From positions 36,152 to 100,151 of the forward strand of contig DDEQ01000010.1 of NCBI GenBank assembly GCA_002336105.1: DNA of 64,000 nucleotides, read 5' to 3'. Source of the DNA: Chthonomonas sp. UBA1950. GTDB taxonomy: Bacteria > Armatimonadota > Fimbriimonadia > Fimbriimonadales > Fimbriimonadaceae. A program made the position numbers and the translations under genes. Shown one piece after another: positions 1 through 8,676 of the stretch. Under the pieces are notes generated by a model. It was given only the letters and a program-made list of their open reading frames with translations, did no database searches and had not been told where the DNA came from. Within the stretch, counting starts at the first letter, position 1, and every line of letters starts with the position of its first letter.

Positions 1-1082
1 TTCGCACGACGACTCAAAGTGCACTTAGCGAGGCGAAAGCCAACTATGACAACGCCCTCGCAGAGTTCAAACGACAGAACCAGCTCGGCAACATGGGCTA
101 CGTGGCGGGTCGCTCAGTCGACAGCGCAAAGTTGACTCTGGATCTGGCTCAGGTCCGCTTGGATGGTGCGAAACAAAACATGGATCGCCTAGAAGCTCAA
201 ATTCGGACGGATAAAGCGAAAGCTGACGAAGCAGTACGTCAGGCTGAAGCATCCTTAGCAAGAGCAAAAGTTAACCAGATTCAAATTCGGTCCAAACAAG
301 AAGATTTGAAATCGGCTGAAGCCGAAGTTATAAGATCTAGAGCCCTTTTGGACGATGTAACCATCATGGAGAAAGGTCGTGACCAGAGTCAGGCAACGGT
401 AGATCAGCTCTCCGCAATCCTGCACGACAGTCAGCGAAATCTAGGAGAAACCGATGTTCGCGCTCCAATGGACGGCGTGGTCACGAAAAAGCTCTTGCAA
501 GTCGGCGAACTCGCCAGTGGTTTGAGCGGATTTCAATCAGGAACCGGCATCGTTCGCATTGAAGACCGACGCAACATGCGCGTTATGCTGGAGGTCAATG
601 AAATCGACGTCGCCAAGATGAAAGACGGTATGTCAGCTACCATCAACGTTGACGCCTTTCCTGGACATCCTTATAAAGGAATAATTCGCCGCATAGCCCC
701 TGCGAGCACAGCAGCAGGTACCACGACGACGACAACATCTGATGCTGTCGTGAAGTTTGAGGTTGAGGTCGTCATCACGAATCCGGACAACAACCTTCGA
801 TCAGGCATGTCGGCAAAATGCAGTGTCGATGTCATTCGCAAAAACGGAGTCCTTGTTATCCCAATCGAGTTTATTTCCCGTGAAGCAGACGGCGTCTATG
901 TCGAGATTCCTGGGACAACTCCTGGTAGCAAGCCAACCAGACGGAAGATTACGACAGGCGCGGAAACCGGAAGCAAGATCGAAGTTATTGATGGCCTAAA
1001 AGAGGGCGAGAAGATCCAAAAACCCAAATACACCGGTCCAGAGCGAAAAGGAATGATGCAGGCAGGACCTGAAGATAAATGA
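1..1082 (+). CDS. Periplasmic adaptor subunit of a MacAB/RND-type exporter (HlyD family), 5' truncated
   Basis: The gene enters from the left edge; the open frame starts at base 3 and gives 359 residues without a start. The first ~130 residues are a long Ala/Lys/Glu/Gln-rich helical hairpin, then a lipoyl-like half-motif (DVRAPMDGVVTKKLLQVGE) and beta-barrel and membrane-proximal domains. This order is typical of MacA/HlyD adaptors, which bridge an inner-membrane transporter to an outer-membrane channel. The stop overlaps the next ATG (ATGA at 1079-1082), so it is translationally coupled to the permease. The C-terminus is Lys/Gly-rich. Substrate unknown. The signal anchor and N-terminus lie outside the window. 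Confidence 0.85.
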   Translation, partial: RTTTQSALSEAKANYDNALAEFKRQNQLGNMGYVAGRSVDSAKLTLDLAQVRLDGAKQNMDRLEAQIRTDKAKADEAVRQAEASLARAKVNQIQIRSKQEDLKSAEAEVIRSRALLDDVTIMEKGRDQSQATVDQLSAILHDSQRNLGETDVRAPMDGVVTKKLLQVGELASGLSGFQSGTGIVRIEDRRNMRVMLEVNEIDVAKMKDGMSATINVDAFPGHPYKGIIRRIAPASTAAGTTTTTTSDAVVKFEVEVVITNPDNNLRSGMSAKCSVDVIRKNGVLVIPIEFISREADGVYVEIPGTTPGSKPTRRKITTGAETGSKIEVIDGLKEGEKIQKPKYTGPERKGMMQAGPEDK

Positions 1083-2305
1083 TGCTTCTTCAAAGCGTCC
1101 GAGTTGCCTTGGAAATGCTGATGCTTCACAAGCTGAGGGCCTTTCTAACCATGCTCGGCGTGATTATCGGCGTCATGAGCGTGACGATAATCGTAATGGT
1201 CTCGTCAGGCTTTCAGTCGTTCATGTCGAACCAGTTTAAGAAGATTGGCTCCGACACGATCATGGTGATGTACGACAACTGGGGTCCTCCGAATGAAAGG
1301 AAAGCCGACGTTGACGGACTCAAAATGGCAGACGTCGATTTTCTTCGCGAACGAGTTCACGAAATCGACGTGCTTGCCCCGGTTCTGCAAATCGGTGGGC
1401 AGAAGGCCTACTTCAACGGCAATGAGGTCACAGATCCGCGCGTTTACGCCACAAACTCTGATTATCAAAAGATGAACAATGTCCCTTTGGATCAAGGGAG
1501 GTTCATCACAGAACAGGATGTCACCAATAGGGCGAGCATCTGCGTCATTGGTACCGAGATTCAAAGTCGACTGTTTAAGAATGCGAATCCAATTGGTAAA
1601 TATCTCTCGTTTAATGGCCTAACCCTTGAGGTCGTCGGAGTTTTTGGTCGAGTCGATTTCATGGGGCAATCGAACTCGAAAGATATTCTCGTCCCGCTCA
1701 CAACGGCGCAGGACAAATGGGTTGGCGGTGACAACCTCATGATGATCACCACCCGCCCCAAAGCCGGTGTCTCAGTTCAAGATGCGATGGATTCCGTCTG
1801 GCAGGCTCTCATGTCGAAATCTCACAATATGCGCATCTATCGTGTGGATTCGAATGAATCCATCCTGAGTGTATTCGGTAAGATTTTCGGGGTTGCTGGC
1901 GGAGTTCTTGCCGCTATCGCTGCCCTATCTCTCTTGGTTGGTGGCATCGGAATTATGAACATCATGCTGGTGTCAGTAACCGAAAGAACCAAAGAGATCG
2001 GTCTCCGTAAAGCCCTTGGTGCAAAAAACGGATCAATCCTTGCTCAGTTCGTTGTTGAGGCAGCGACTCTATCATTAGTGGGCGGCCTGATTGGCATGGC
2101 AATTGCCTATGTGTTTGGCATGCTCGTCACGTTTGCTACAGCGCAAATGAGTTGGCCCTCAAAGGAAGGATTACCTACCCCCTTCCCACTAATGGCAGCC
2201 CTTGCGGCTGCGGTTTTCAGTGCCTTCATTGGAGTGATATTCGGCTTGTACCCGGCCATGAGTGCCGCCAAACTCGATCCAATCGTTGCTTTGCGGCGCG
2301 AGTAG
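1079..2305 (+). CDS. ABC transporter permease, MacB/FtsX family
   Basis: A 408-residue permease with an N-terminal TM helix (about residues 20-45), a large periplasmic MacB-type core domain (about 50-260) and three C-terminal TM helices forming the FtsX domain. The GGIGIMNIMLVSVTERTKEI stretch, followed by GLRKALGA, is the characteristic FtsX/MacB cytoplasmic loop signature. There is no ATPase domain, so a separate MacB-like ATP-binding subunit is expected, probably upstream of the window. It overlaps the adaptor gene by four bases. Likely role: the inner-membrane part of a tripartite exporter of lipoproteins, peptides or macrolide-like compounds; the substrate cannot be read from the sequence. 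Confidence 0.88.
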   Translation: MMLLQSVRVALEMLMLHKLRAFLTMLGVIIGVMSVTIIVMVSSGFQSFMSNQFKKIGSDTIMVMYDNWGPPNERKADVDGLKMADVDFLRERVHEIDVLAPVLQIGGQKAYFNGNEVTDPRVYATNSDYQKMNNVPLDQGRFITEQDVTNRASICVIGTEIQSRLFKNANPIGKYLSFNGLTLEVVGVFGRVDFMGQSNSKDILVPLTTAQDKWVGGDNLMMITTRPKAGVSVQDAMDSVWQALMSKSHNMRIYRVDSNESILSVFGKIFGVAGGVLAAIAALSLLVGGIGIMNIMLVSVTERTKEIGLRKALGAKNGSILAQFVVEAATLSLVGGLIGMAIAYVFGMLVTFATAQMSWPSKEGLPTPFPLMAALAAAVFSAFIGVIFGLYPAMSAAKLDPIVALRRE

Positions 2306-2366
2306 CAATTCGTGCGATCATCATCGCCATTAGCCTTAACATCAGTCACCAGCGATGTTAAGGCCG

Positions 2367-2372
2367 TATAAT
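2367..2372 (+). promoter_or_regulatory. Candidate -10 box (TATAAT) upstream of the APH-fold kinase
   Basis: A perfect TATAAT lies 29 bases before the ATG at 2402. It directly follows an 11-bp inverted repeat (2333-2343 and 2354-2364, loop of 10) that may end the exporter transcript or bind a regulator. No good -35 is visible. Confidence 0.45.
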
Positions 2373-2401
2373 GGGCCATTACGCCTAGGCTAACTGACAA
2401 A

Positions 2402-3721
2402 ATGGATCGGAACACGAAGGAACGGAAGCCTTTTCAACAAGATCGACCTGTTCACCTAACGGGTGCATGCAAGGATTACACGACCGAAGACATTGAATGG
2501 ATCGTCCGTCAATTTGATGTATCAGGCTCGATTATCATTGCCCCTTTCCCTGGTCGAGGCAATATTAACCTTCATACCTACCAAGTGTTAGCAGGTGGAA
2601 ACGAGTTTCTGCTCCAGAAGGTCAACTCCGACGTGTTTGCGATGCCCCAAAGAGTGATGAGCTCGATGGTAGCCTCATTAGACGCCCAAAAAAATTCACT
2701 GGCAGAGGGCAAAGGTGATTCAACTTGGGAGCCAATCGAACTCATTCTCACGAAGTCTGGCAAGCATTTCCTCGACCTTACTGACGAACACGGATGGTCC
2801 GTATGGCGCATGATGGTTCGGATTCCAAAATCAGTTGGATTCAAGAGCCTTTCTGAAATCCAAGATCGATCTATACAGATGAAGTTTGCGGAGCAGGTCG
2901 GTCGAGGTTTGGCGATCTACGCAGATATTACAGCGAGTATTGATCCTCATTCGGTTCAGGGCTCATTGCCTGGCTACCGCGATACGGGCCTTTATTACAG
3001 ACAGTTTCACTCTGTCATGGCCGAAAATCGGTCATTTGATACGGCTCAAGCTTTGCTTCCTCAAGACCCAATCGTTAGAAGCAGCACCGAGAAGCACTTC
3101 TTAGTGAAGGCTTCTCATGAAGAGTTTGAGGCAAGAAGATCTGATCCAGAACTTCGGCCATTCATCGAGCTCGTATGTGAGCAAGAACCGTTCGCAATGA
3201 GTCTGTGGTCTGCCGTCGCACAAGGCCGAATTCGGCACACGCTTATTCACGGCGACACAAAGCTAGAAAACTTCTTATTCTGCTCGGTCACAGGCAAAGT
3301 GAAATCTCTTGTTGACCTCGACACGATCATGCCCTTCACATGGCTGGCCGATTGGGGCGATTTACAGAGATCACTGGTGAATGTTGCCGGTGAAAAGGAA
3401 CGAGATATCTCTCGGGTTCAAGTGGATACCGACGTTTACCAGGCAGTGACGCGTGGTTTCCTCAAGACCGCGAAGGAGGTCACGGATAACGAAGTTGCGA
3501 TGATGTCGGAAGCAGTCGAGGCAATCACTCTCGAACTGGGTCTTCGCTTCTTGACCGACTATCTTCGCGGAGATACATACTTCCAGCTTGGCCCAGACGA
3601 TCCTGCCGATCTCAATAAGGTTCGAGCAATGGTTCAGTTAACGCTATATCGACAGTTGGTAGAATTTGGGCCTCACGCCCAGGAACTAATCGCTAGCTTA
3701 CGTTCAGGGCAAGAAGCCTAG
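2402..3721 (+). CDS. APH-fold small-molecule kinase, N-acetylhexosamine 1-kinase-like
   Basis: A 439-residue protein with the aminoglycoside phosphotransferase fold. The catalytic loop reads LIHGDTKLENFLF (about residue 280) and the metal-binding segment VDLDTIMPF (about 303), followed by DWGDLQRS. This arrangement matches N-acetylhexosamine kinases (NahK) and related sugar kinases better than antibiotic kinases. The N-terminal lobe carries a Gly-rich phosphate loop (APFPGRGNINLHTY). It stands alone, about 100 bases after the exporter, and its last four bases overlap the convergent GGDEF gene. Substrate is inferred to be a free amino sugar or similar; not proven. Confidence 0.72.
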   Translation: MDRNTKERKPFQQDRPVHLTGACKDYTTEDIEWIVRQFDVSGSIIIAPFPGRGNINLHTYQVLAGGNEFLLQKVNSDVFAMPQRVMSSMVASLDAQKNSLAEGKGDSTWEPIELILTKSGKHFLDLTDEHGWSVWRMMVRIPKSVGFKSLSEIQDRSIQMKFAEQVGRGLAIYADITASIDPHSVQGSLPGYRDTGLYYRQFHSVMAENRSFDTAQALLPQDPIVRSSTEKHFLVKASHEEFEARRSDPELRPFIELVCEQEPFAMSLWSAVAQGRIRHTLIHGDTKLENFLFCSVTGKVKSLVDLDTIMPFTWLADWGDLQRSLVNVAGEKERDISRVQVDTDVYQAVTRGFLKTAKEVTDNEVAMMSEAVEAITLELGLRFLTDYLRGDTYFQLGPDDPADLNKVRAMVQLTLYRQLVEFGPHAQELIASLRSGQEA

Positions 3722-4614
3722 GCGACTCCGAAAAGCTCTGTATCAATTGATCTCATTGCTTTCCGAACGTACATGTCTTGGTCTGCCGCTTCCAAAAGTG
3801 CCGAAGCGGTTGTTCCATCTTCGCCAAATCGAGCTAAGCCATAGCTGAAGGTTGCCAAAGCTCCCATCACGATGGTCGCATTTCTGAACCGCTGTTCAGC
3901 GTTGATCAAACACTGTTCGTGAGTCTGCTCAGAGTGCCCGAACATCAGGACCAGGAACTCATCTCCACCCACACGACCGATCACCGTGTTCGTAGGAAGA
4001 TAGCTGTCAAGAATCGTCACCAGAGTACGAAGGATCTGGTCGCCAAAACGATGACCATGAACGTCGTTCAGAGTCTTGAACTTGTCACAGTCGATCATCG
4101 CCACTGTCAACGCTTGACCTCGGGAAACGCAGTTCTGAATTGACTCATCAAGAAGCATGTCAATTGAAAGTCGATTCAGAACTCCTGTTAGCGCATCGGT
4201 GTTGGCTGCTGATGTGGCATCCGCTAAACGCTGCTTATCTTTAGAAACGTTGAGCACTACGAAGTACAAGACTCCGAGTGCGAGAAACAGGTTTACAACC
4301 CAGCCCAAATGCGGGTTGACACTATGTTCGGCCACGATTGTGGAGCAGACCGCTACGACGGTCGCAACAACTAATCCAGTCTTTTTGTTACCAAGCGCAG
4401 TCGCTCGCCATACCGGAAACACATACGCTAACTTCAACATATCCGGGCATCCAAAGATCAGCTCTACCACCATGATTGCAACCATGATGGTTAGCCCATC
4501 TGCGACCACAGCAAGTGGAGTTCTGGCTAGCCAGTGATTTTTGACGAGTTGCCAAATTCTTGCTTTTACGGCATCGAGCCTTTTTATTTTTAGTTCGTAA
4601 GTGTCGACCTGCAC
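3718..4614 (-). CDS. Membrane-bound diguanylate cyclase (GGDEF)
   Basis: A 298-residue protein with three or four hydrophobic helices (about residues 30-120), a short linker and a GGDEF domain starting near the DALTGVLNR motif. The active site is an intact GGDEF at residues 216-220, so c-di-GMP synthesis is expected. The inhibitory I-site (RxxD five residues before GGDEF) is absent: the residues there are PTNT, so product feedback through that site is not expected. The start is GTG, six bases after a GATACT box. It ends in a four-base convergent overlap with the upstream kinase gene. Confidence 0.88.
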   Translation of the reverse strand: MQVDTYELKIKRLDAVKARIWQLVKNHWLARTPLAVVADGLTIMVAIMVVELIFGCPDMLKLAYVFPVWRATALGNKKTGLVVATVVAVCSTIVAEHSVNPHLGWVVNLFLALGVLYFVVLNVSKDKQRLADATSAANTDALTGVLNRLSIDMLLDESIQNCVSRGQALTVAMIDCDKFKTLNDVHGHRFGDQILRTLVTILDSYLPTNTVIGRVGGDEFLVLMFGHSEQTHEQCLINAEQRFRNATIVMGALATFSYGLARFGEDGTTASALLEAADQDMYVRKAMRSIDTELFGVA

Positions 4615-4620
4615 GTTCCA

Positions 4621-4626
4621 AGTATC
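4621..4626 (-). promoter_or_regulatory. Candidate -10 (GATACT) of the GGDEF gene
   Basis: GATACT on the minus strand ends six bases before the GTG at 4614, the same spacing as several other genes here, suggesting a transcript starting at or next to the start codon. It is half of a near-palindrome (AGTATCGGATACT). Confidence 0.4.
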
Positions 4627-4680
4627 GGATACTTAAAGTAGTTCTTTAGGTTTTCCACTTGGCAATTATCGAGCAACTTA

Positions 4681-6591
4681 CTAGGCTTCTCTATCTAGGC
4701 GTCTAGGGGCGCTAATCCCTAACAGATCAAGAGTGCCACTTAGAGCCATTCTTGCCGCTTCGCAGAGCGCTAACCTAGCCTTGGAAAGTTCCGGTTCGTC
4801 AGGTTGAACTACCCGACATACATCATAAAAGTTATGGTATGTCCTGGCAAGTTCGATGGCATACGTCGTTAGTCGATGAACGCCGTGGTCCTTCGATATT
4901 CGTTCTACTTCTGTCTTCAGGTCAAGAATCTTCTTGATCAGTGCAAGCTCTCTGGCGTGAACTAGAACAGAAGAATTAACCTGATCACCGAGTTGAATGC
5001 CAGCTTCTTTCGCTTTATCTATAACGCTACAAATGCGAGCGTGAGCGTACTGCACATAAAAAACGGGATTATCATCACTCTGCTTTGTGGCTAGGTCGAT
5101 GTCAAAATCCATTGCAGTATCGTGGCTTCGCATGAGATAAAAGAACCGAGCTACATCACGACCTTTGATCTTCTGCTCTTCTTTCGAAGAATTTGGAGCG
5201 GCAGCAGCACCAAGCTCCTCGATTAGGTCCCTTAGTTCATAGATATTGCCGTCTCGCTTTCGCATTGGGGCTGGCTTGCCATCCTTTAAGAAGCGCACAA
5301 GCTGGAAGATCACAACATCCAGCTTAGCTTTTGCCTCATTGAGGGCTTCCTGGTTGTTTTCATCTGTGTCTGGACCTTTCCGAAGTAAGGCTGCCAGAAC
5401 AGCAGTTAAGCGTCCGATGTATCCATGATGGTCCGGACCAAGAACGGTGTAAAGCTTGCTAGCTCCTGCTGGCCGATTGAACTTATCCTTGTGATAGGCA
5501 ATGTCTGAAGCAATGTAAGTAAGTCGCCCGTCCTTTCGGCGGATAACTCGATCCATGTCATCGCCAAACTTGGTGCTTCTTAGCCAGAGTGTTTTGTTAG
5601 TGGAAGAAGCTTGAGAATCTTCAACGGTTACACCCTCGGCTTCATCTCCATCCTCTTCCATCTGATCCGTCTGTGCTTCTTTGATGACCTCTTCAACGAC
5701 TCCCCCCTTGCCGAGTTTGAGCTTCGTGCGATACGGTTCTTCGTCAGCAACGCCCTTTGACTTCAGTTCTTCGACGCATCGAAGGACTTCGCCACTATCG
5801 TGTAACGACTGCTCGCTAAACCAAGTGTCGAATGTAACGCCGAATAGCCCTAGGTCGTTTCTCTGCCGTTCGATCATCAAGTCTTGAGACTTAGATTGGA
5901 ACCAACTTGCTTCGGCATCGCCCTGGCTATCGCCCTCCAGTTCCATCAATCGGGCAGCAACCTGTTGAACATATTCGCCACGATAACCTTTATCGGGGAA
6001 GACTGATTCTAGTCCCAAGCTTTGTCGATAAAAGTGACGAACCGACTCAGCAAACAATCGCATCTGCTCGCTGTTCACACCGTCGTTGATGTAGTACTCC
6101 TTGTGAACTTCGATTCCGGCAGACTTGAAAACCCGTGAAAGCGCGTCACCGAAAGAAGCTCCTCGTCCTGAGCCAACCGTAATCGGACCGTTTGGATTAA
6201 CCGAAACGAACTCGATATTGACTTTTTCACCCGTCGGAGGCAGCTGAGCAACACCCGCTTGCCCCGCCTGCAATATGCCCTCCAGGTAGGCAGAAATATA
6301 GGTTGGTTGGAGCCGAAGATTCACAAATCCAGGACCGGCAATCTCAACCCCAGCAAAAACGGACGTCTTTGTAGCTAAGGTGCTTGCCAGCAACTCGCCG
6401 ATGGCCCGCGGATTCATTGCAGCCTTCTTTGAAGCTACCATGGCGAAGTTACAGGCGAAATCCCCGTGATCAGGACTCTTGGTATCCGAGACCTCAACCG
6501 GCACGACTCGTACCGCTTCGGGGAGCTTGCCCTCGGCGATCAACGCTTCGAGGGCAACAGAAATCAGGGTCTGAAGGTCATTTCTAAGCAA
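4681..6591 (-). CDS. argS: Arginyl-tRNA synthetase with altered HIGH signature
   Basis: A 636-residue class I synthetase charging tRNA-Arg. Visible are the N-terminal Add-1 domain, the catalytic block NPNGPITVGSGRGASFGDAL (residues 132-151), the EYYIND motif, a KMSKS-like PMRKRDGN (about residue 441) and a C-terminal anticodon-binding DALR domain. The HxGH of the HIGH signature reads TVGS (residues 138-141), so both catalytic histidines are replaced. An acidic insertion (about residues 300-330) makes it longer than the usual ~560. The start is TTG, six bases after TAAACT; no Shine-Dalgarno is visible. The rest of the fold appears intact, so it is probably functional or a lineage variant. Confidence 0.93.
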   Translation of the reverse strand: MLRNDLQTLISVALEALIAEGKLPEAVRVVPVEVSDTKSPDHGDFACNFAMVASKKAAMNPRAIGELLASTLATKTSVFAGVEIAGPGFVNLRLQPTYISAYLEGILQAGQAGVAQLPPTGEKVNIEFVSVNPNGPITVGSGRGASFGDALSRVFKSAGIEVHKEYYINDGVNSEQMRLFAESVRHFYRQSLGLESVFPDKGYRGEYVQQVAARLMELEGDSQGDAEASWFQSKSQDLMIERQRNDLGLFGVTFDTWFSEQSLHDSGEVLRCVEELKSKGVADEEPYRTKLKLGKGGVVEEVIKEAQTDQMEEDGDEAEGVTVEDSQASSTNKTLWLRSTKFGDDMDRVIRRKDGRLTYIASDIAYHKDKFNRPAGASKLYTVLGPDHHGYIGRLTAVLAALLRKGPDTDENNQEALNEAKAKLDVVIFQLVRFLKDGKPAPMRKRDGNIYELRDLIEELGAAAAPNSSKEEQKIKGRDVARFFYLMRSHDTAMDFDIDLATKQSDDNPVFYVQYAHARICSVIDKAKEAGIQLGDQVNSSVLVHARELALIKKILDLKTEVERISKDHGVHRLTTYAIELARTYHNFYDVCRVVQPDEPELSKARLALCEAARMALSGTLDLLGISAPRRLDREA

Positions 6592-6597
6592 GGCATG

Positions 6598-6603
6598 AGT
6601 TTA
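6598..6603 (-). promoter_or_regulatory. Candidate -10 (TAAACT) of argS
   Basis: TAAACT on the minus strand ends exactly six bases before the TTG start of argS. No Shine-Dalgarno lies between them, so a leaderless argS mRNA is likely. Confidence 0.5.
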
Positions 6604-6622
6604 CCGAGCCTAGAGGCAAAAC

Positions 6623-7138
6623 CTAGAAACCAAAGGAAATGCCGAGTGTCAATGAGCGGAGTTGACCGTTAGCGGCAGCGTAGTAGTTGACCTCGAAATT
6701 AGGTTTGAACTGAGGCAAGAAACCAGAGATCGGGAATCCTGCGCCAAATTGACCGACGACTCCACTTTCGGCGTTGAACTCGCTTGCCCTATCGACAGAA
6801 TGCCCAAACCCGACACCAGCTTTCAGATACTGACCGTTAGCAAACGGATATTTTCCAACCAAAATAAAACGATAGATGTCGCCATCAAAATCGGCACCGT
6901 GACGAAGGCGACCTCCCCCAAAATAGGAGGCCTCGATGCCGTACTGTAGCTTCGAGAAGTTCCCCAGATTCAAGCCCAATGCAATCTCGGGACCTTCGAG
7001 TTTGGCTGTGTTTCCACTGGTGTCACGGAAATCCCCACTCCAGGCGTAACCAAGTCGTACAGAAAAATCATCTGCCATGGAAACTGTCGCTGCACCGAGC
7101 GCAATGCCGGCCACCAAAAATCGCGCAATCCTCGTCAT
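6623..7138 (-). CDS. Exported beta-barrel-like outer-membrane protein, hypothetical
   Basis: A 171-residue protein with a signal peptide (about residues 1-22, cleavage near VSMADD). The mature part alternates polar and hydrophobic residues with many Gly, Tyr and Phe and ends in an aromatic (GISFGF), as in small eight-stranded outer-membrane barrels. No specific family is recognised. It lies just downstream of the divergent promoter region shared with the Gfo/Idh/MocA gene and upstream of argS on the same strand, but argS seems to have its own promoter. Its start ATG follows a perfect TATAAT by six bases. Confidence 0.7.
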   Translation of the reverse strand: MTRIARFLVAGIALGAATVSMADDFSVRLGYAWSGDFRDTSGNTAKLEGPEIALGLNLGNFSKLQYGIEASYFGGGRLRHGADFDGDIYRFILVGKYPFANGQYLKAGVGFGHSVDRASEFNAESGVVGQFGAGFPISGFLPQFKPNFEVNYYAAANGQLRSLTLGISFGF

Positions 7139-7144
7139 GCAGCA

Positions 7145-7150
7145 ATTATA
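7145..7150 (-). promoter_or_regulatory. Leaderless-type -10 (TATAAT) of the barrel protein gene
   Basis: A perfect TATAAT on the minus strand is separated by six bases (TGCTGC) from the ATG at 7138. Transcription would start at the A of the start codon. Confidence 0.6.
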
Positions 7151-7156
7151 GACACG

Positions 7157-7185
7157 TTGACAGGTGCAGCCACAATCGGCATAAA
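7157..7185 (+). promoter_or_regulatory. Promoter of the Gfo/Idh/MocA gene
   Basis: TTGACA (7157-7162) and CATAAA (7180-7185) are separated by 17 bases. The predicted start near 7192 leaves a 30-base leader containing GAGG six bases before the ATG at 7222. The region also serves the divergent barrel gene. Confidence 0.55.
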
Positions 7186-7221
7186 ATCGAACCTAGCGAT
7201 AGACGCTGCATTGAGGCACGA

Positions 7222-8379
7222 ATGACAAAGAAGACAATCAATATCGGGTTAATCGGTTACCAGTTTATGGGGAAGGCGCATAGCAACGCCTATCGACAAG
7301 TGGGGCGGTTCTTTCCGGAGCTTCCAGTCGATGTGAAGCTACATACGTTGTGCGGTCGGAACCTCGCCGCCGTGACTAAAGCCGCCGATACATTTGGCTG
7401 GGAGAATGTGGAGACCGACTGGCGCAGGGTGATCGCAAATCCAGAAATAGACGTGATCGACGTGGCGACTCCGGGCAATACTCACGCCGAGATCGCGATT
7501 GCCGCCGCAAAAGCCGGCAAGGCTGTTTTCTGCGAAAAGCCAATTGGTAACACGCTACAAGAAGCTGAGGATATGCTAGCCGCAGTGCGAGAAGCCGATG
7601 TGCCGCACGCAGTATTTCACAATTACCGAAAAGCGCCAGCCGTATCCTATGCCAAGAAGCTCATTGAAGACGGTCTACTAGGTCAGATCTTTCATGTGCG
7701 GGCTGTTTACCTGCAAGACTGGATCATCGATCCAAACTTCCCTCTCGTCTGGCGACTGCAAAAAGAAGTTGCTGGAAGCGGATCTCATGGTGACCTCGCG
7801 GCTCACCTCATCGACACAGCTCGGTACCTCGTTGGCGAGATCTCCGAGGTCAGCGGCTTACTGCATACGTTCATCAAGAAGCGTCCTGTCGTCGCAGAAA
7901 TCGACGACAAACTTGGCGGCAAAGCAGGGACAGAGATGGGAGAGGTCACCGTTGATGACGCCTCGGTTTTCATCGCCAAGTTCGAAAGTGGTGCGATTGG
8001 CACATTCGAGGCCACACGTTTTGCGATGGGACGAAAAAACCGAAACTGCATTGAGATCAACGGTTCCAAAGGTTCGATTGTTTGGGATATGGAAAAAATG
8101 AACGAGTTGGAGTTCTATTCAGATCAAGATCCAGACGGACAGAAAGGGTTTCGACTGATTCAGGCAACCAGCGGTGAGCACCCCTATGCAGGGCACTACT
8201 GGCCGGTGGCCCACATCATCGGCTACGAACACACCTTCATTAACCTTTTAGCAGATGCGTTTACAAATCTCGCAGAAGGCAAGCCGATTTCGCCCGATTT
8301 TGTCGATGGTTACCAGAATCAGAAGGTCCTTGATGCAGTCGAACGAAGTTCAAACTCCCGATCTTGGGTTTCTGTCTAG
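7222..8379 (+). CDS. Gfo/Idh/MocA family NAD(P)-dependent oxidoreductase
   Basis: A 385-residue enzyme with an N-terminal Rossmann fold (GLIGYQFMGKAH), the conserved EKPIG motif around residue 98 and the C-terminal GFO_IDH_MocA alpha/beta domain. Family members oxidise or reduce sugars, inositols or sugar derivatives. The start at 7222 is chosen because the protein then begins right at the Rossmann strand and a GAGG sits six bases upstream; an in-frame ATG 243 bases earlier would add residues with no family character and cross the divergent promoter. The final four bases overlap the convergent small membrane gene. Substrate unknown. Confidence 0.88.
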   Translation: MTKKTINIGLIGYQFMGKAHSNAYRQVGRFFPELPVDVKLHTLCGRNLAAVTKAADTFGWENVETDWRRVIANPEIDVIDVATPGNTHAEIAIAAAKAGKAVFCEKPIGNTLQEAEDMLAAVREADVPHAVFHNYRKAPAVSYAKKLIEDGLLGQIFHVRAVYLQDWIIDPNFPLVWRLQKEVAGSGSHGDLAAHLIDTARYLVGEISEVSGLLHTFIKKRPVVAEIDDKLGGKAGTEMGEVTVDDASVFIAKFESGAIGTFEATRFAMGRKNRNCIEINGSKGSIVWDMEKMNELEFYSDQDPDGQKGFRLIQATSGEHPYAGHYWPVAHIIGYEHTFINLLADAFTNLAEGKPISPDFVDGYQNQKVLDAVERSSNSRSWVSV

Positions 8380-8672
8380 CTCGACTGTTCTAGCCGGTTT
8401 GATAGGCTCGTCGGCTGATCGAGCCGGCGGGCAAGCTCCTTTTGCGACTCGGTTAAGTTATCTATAGCAATTGATTGCTGGTGTAACAGATTCCTAAGTT
8501 GCTCAAGTTCGATTGGCGAGATTTGAGGGTTTTGTTGCTGCTGAGCACCCAAAATCTGAGCCATCTTTTGTTGGTGCTTTGTCAGGATCGCCACAATCGG
8601 AATCATCAAAAACAAGCCACCAATGATGATTGGGGCAAGGTCATCACCAAAGGAAGCAATAGGAAAGTTCAT
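8376..8672 (-). CDS. Small one-TM coiled-coil protein, paralogue 3 of 3
   Basis: A 98-residue protein: an N-terminal membrane helix (about residues 10-30), the motif ILTKHQQKM, then a coiled coil containing LRNLLHQQSIAIDNL and ending in RLEQ. The same elements occur in order in the two genes upstream (8677-8964 and 8968-9246), so the three arose by tandem duplication and probably form one operon. The architecture, a short membrane anchor followed by a cytoplasmic coiled coil, recalls PspB, but I cannot claim homology. The Ala-Gln-rich stretch after the helix is specific to this copy. Function unknown; a membrane scaffold or regulator is plausible. Confidence 0.75.
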   Translation of the reverse strand: MNFPIASFGDDLAPIIIGGLFLMIPIVAILTKHQQKMAQILGAQQQQNPQISPIELEQLRNLLHQQSIAIDNLTESQKELARRLDQPTSLSNRLEQSS

Positions 8673-8676
8673 CGCT

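Noticed and set aside
6979..7221. 81-codon N-terminal extension of the Gfo/Idh/MocA protein
   Set aside because: Rich in His, Cys and Arg, overlaps the divergent barrel gene and its promoter; the Rossmann strand begins at 7222.
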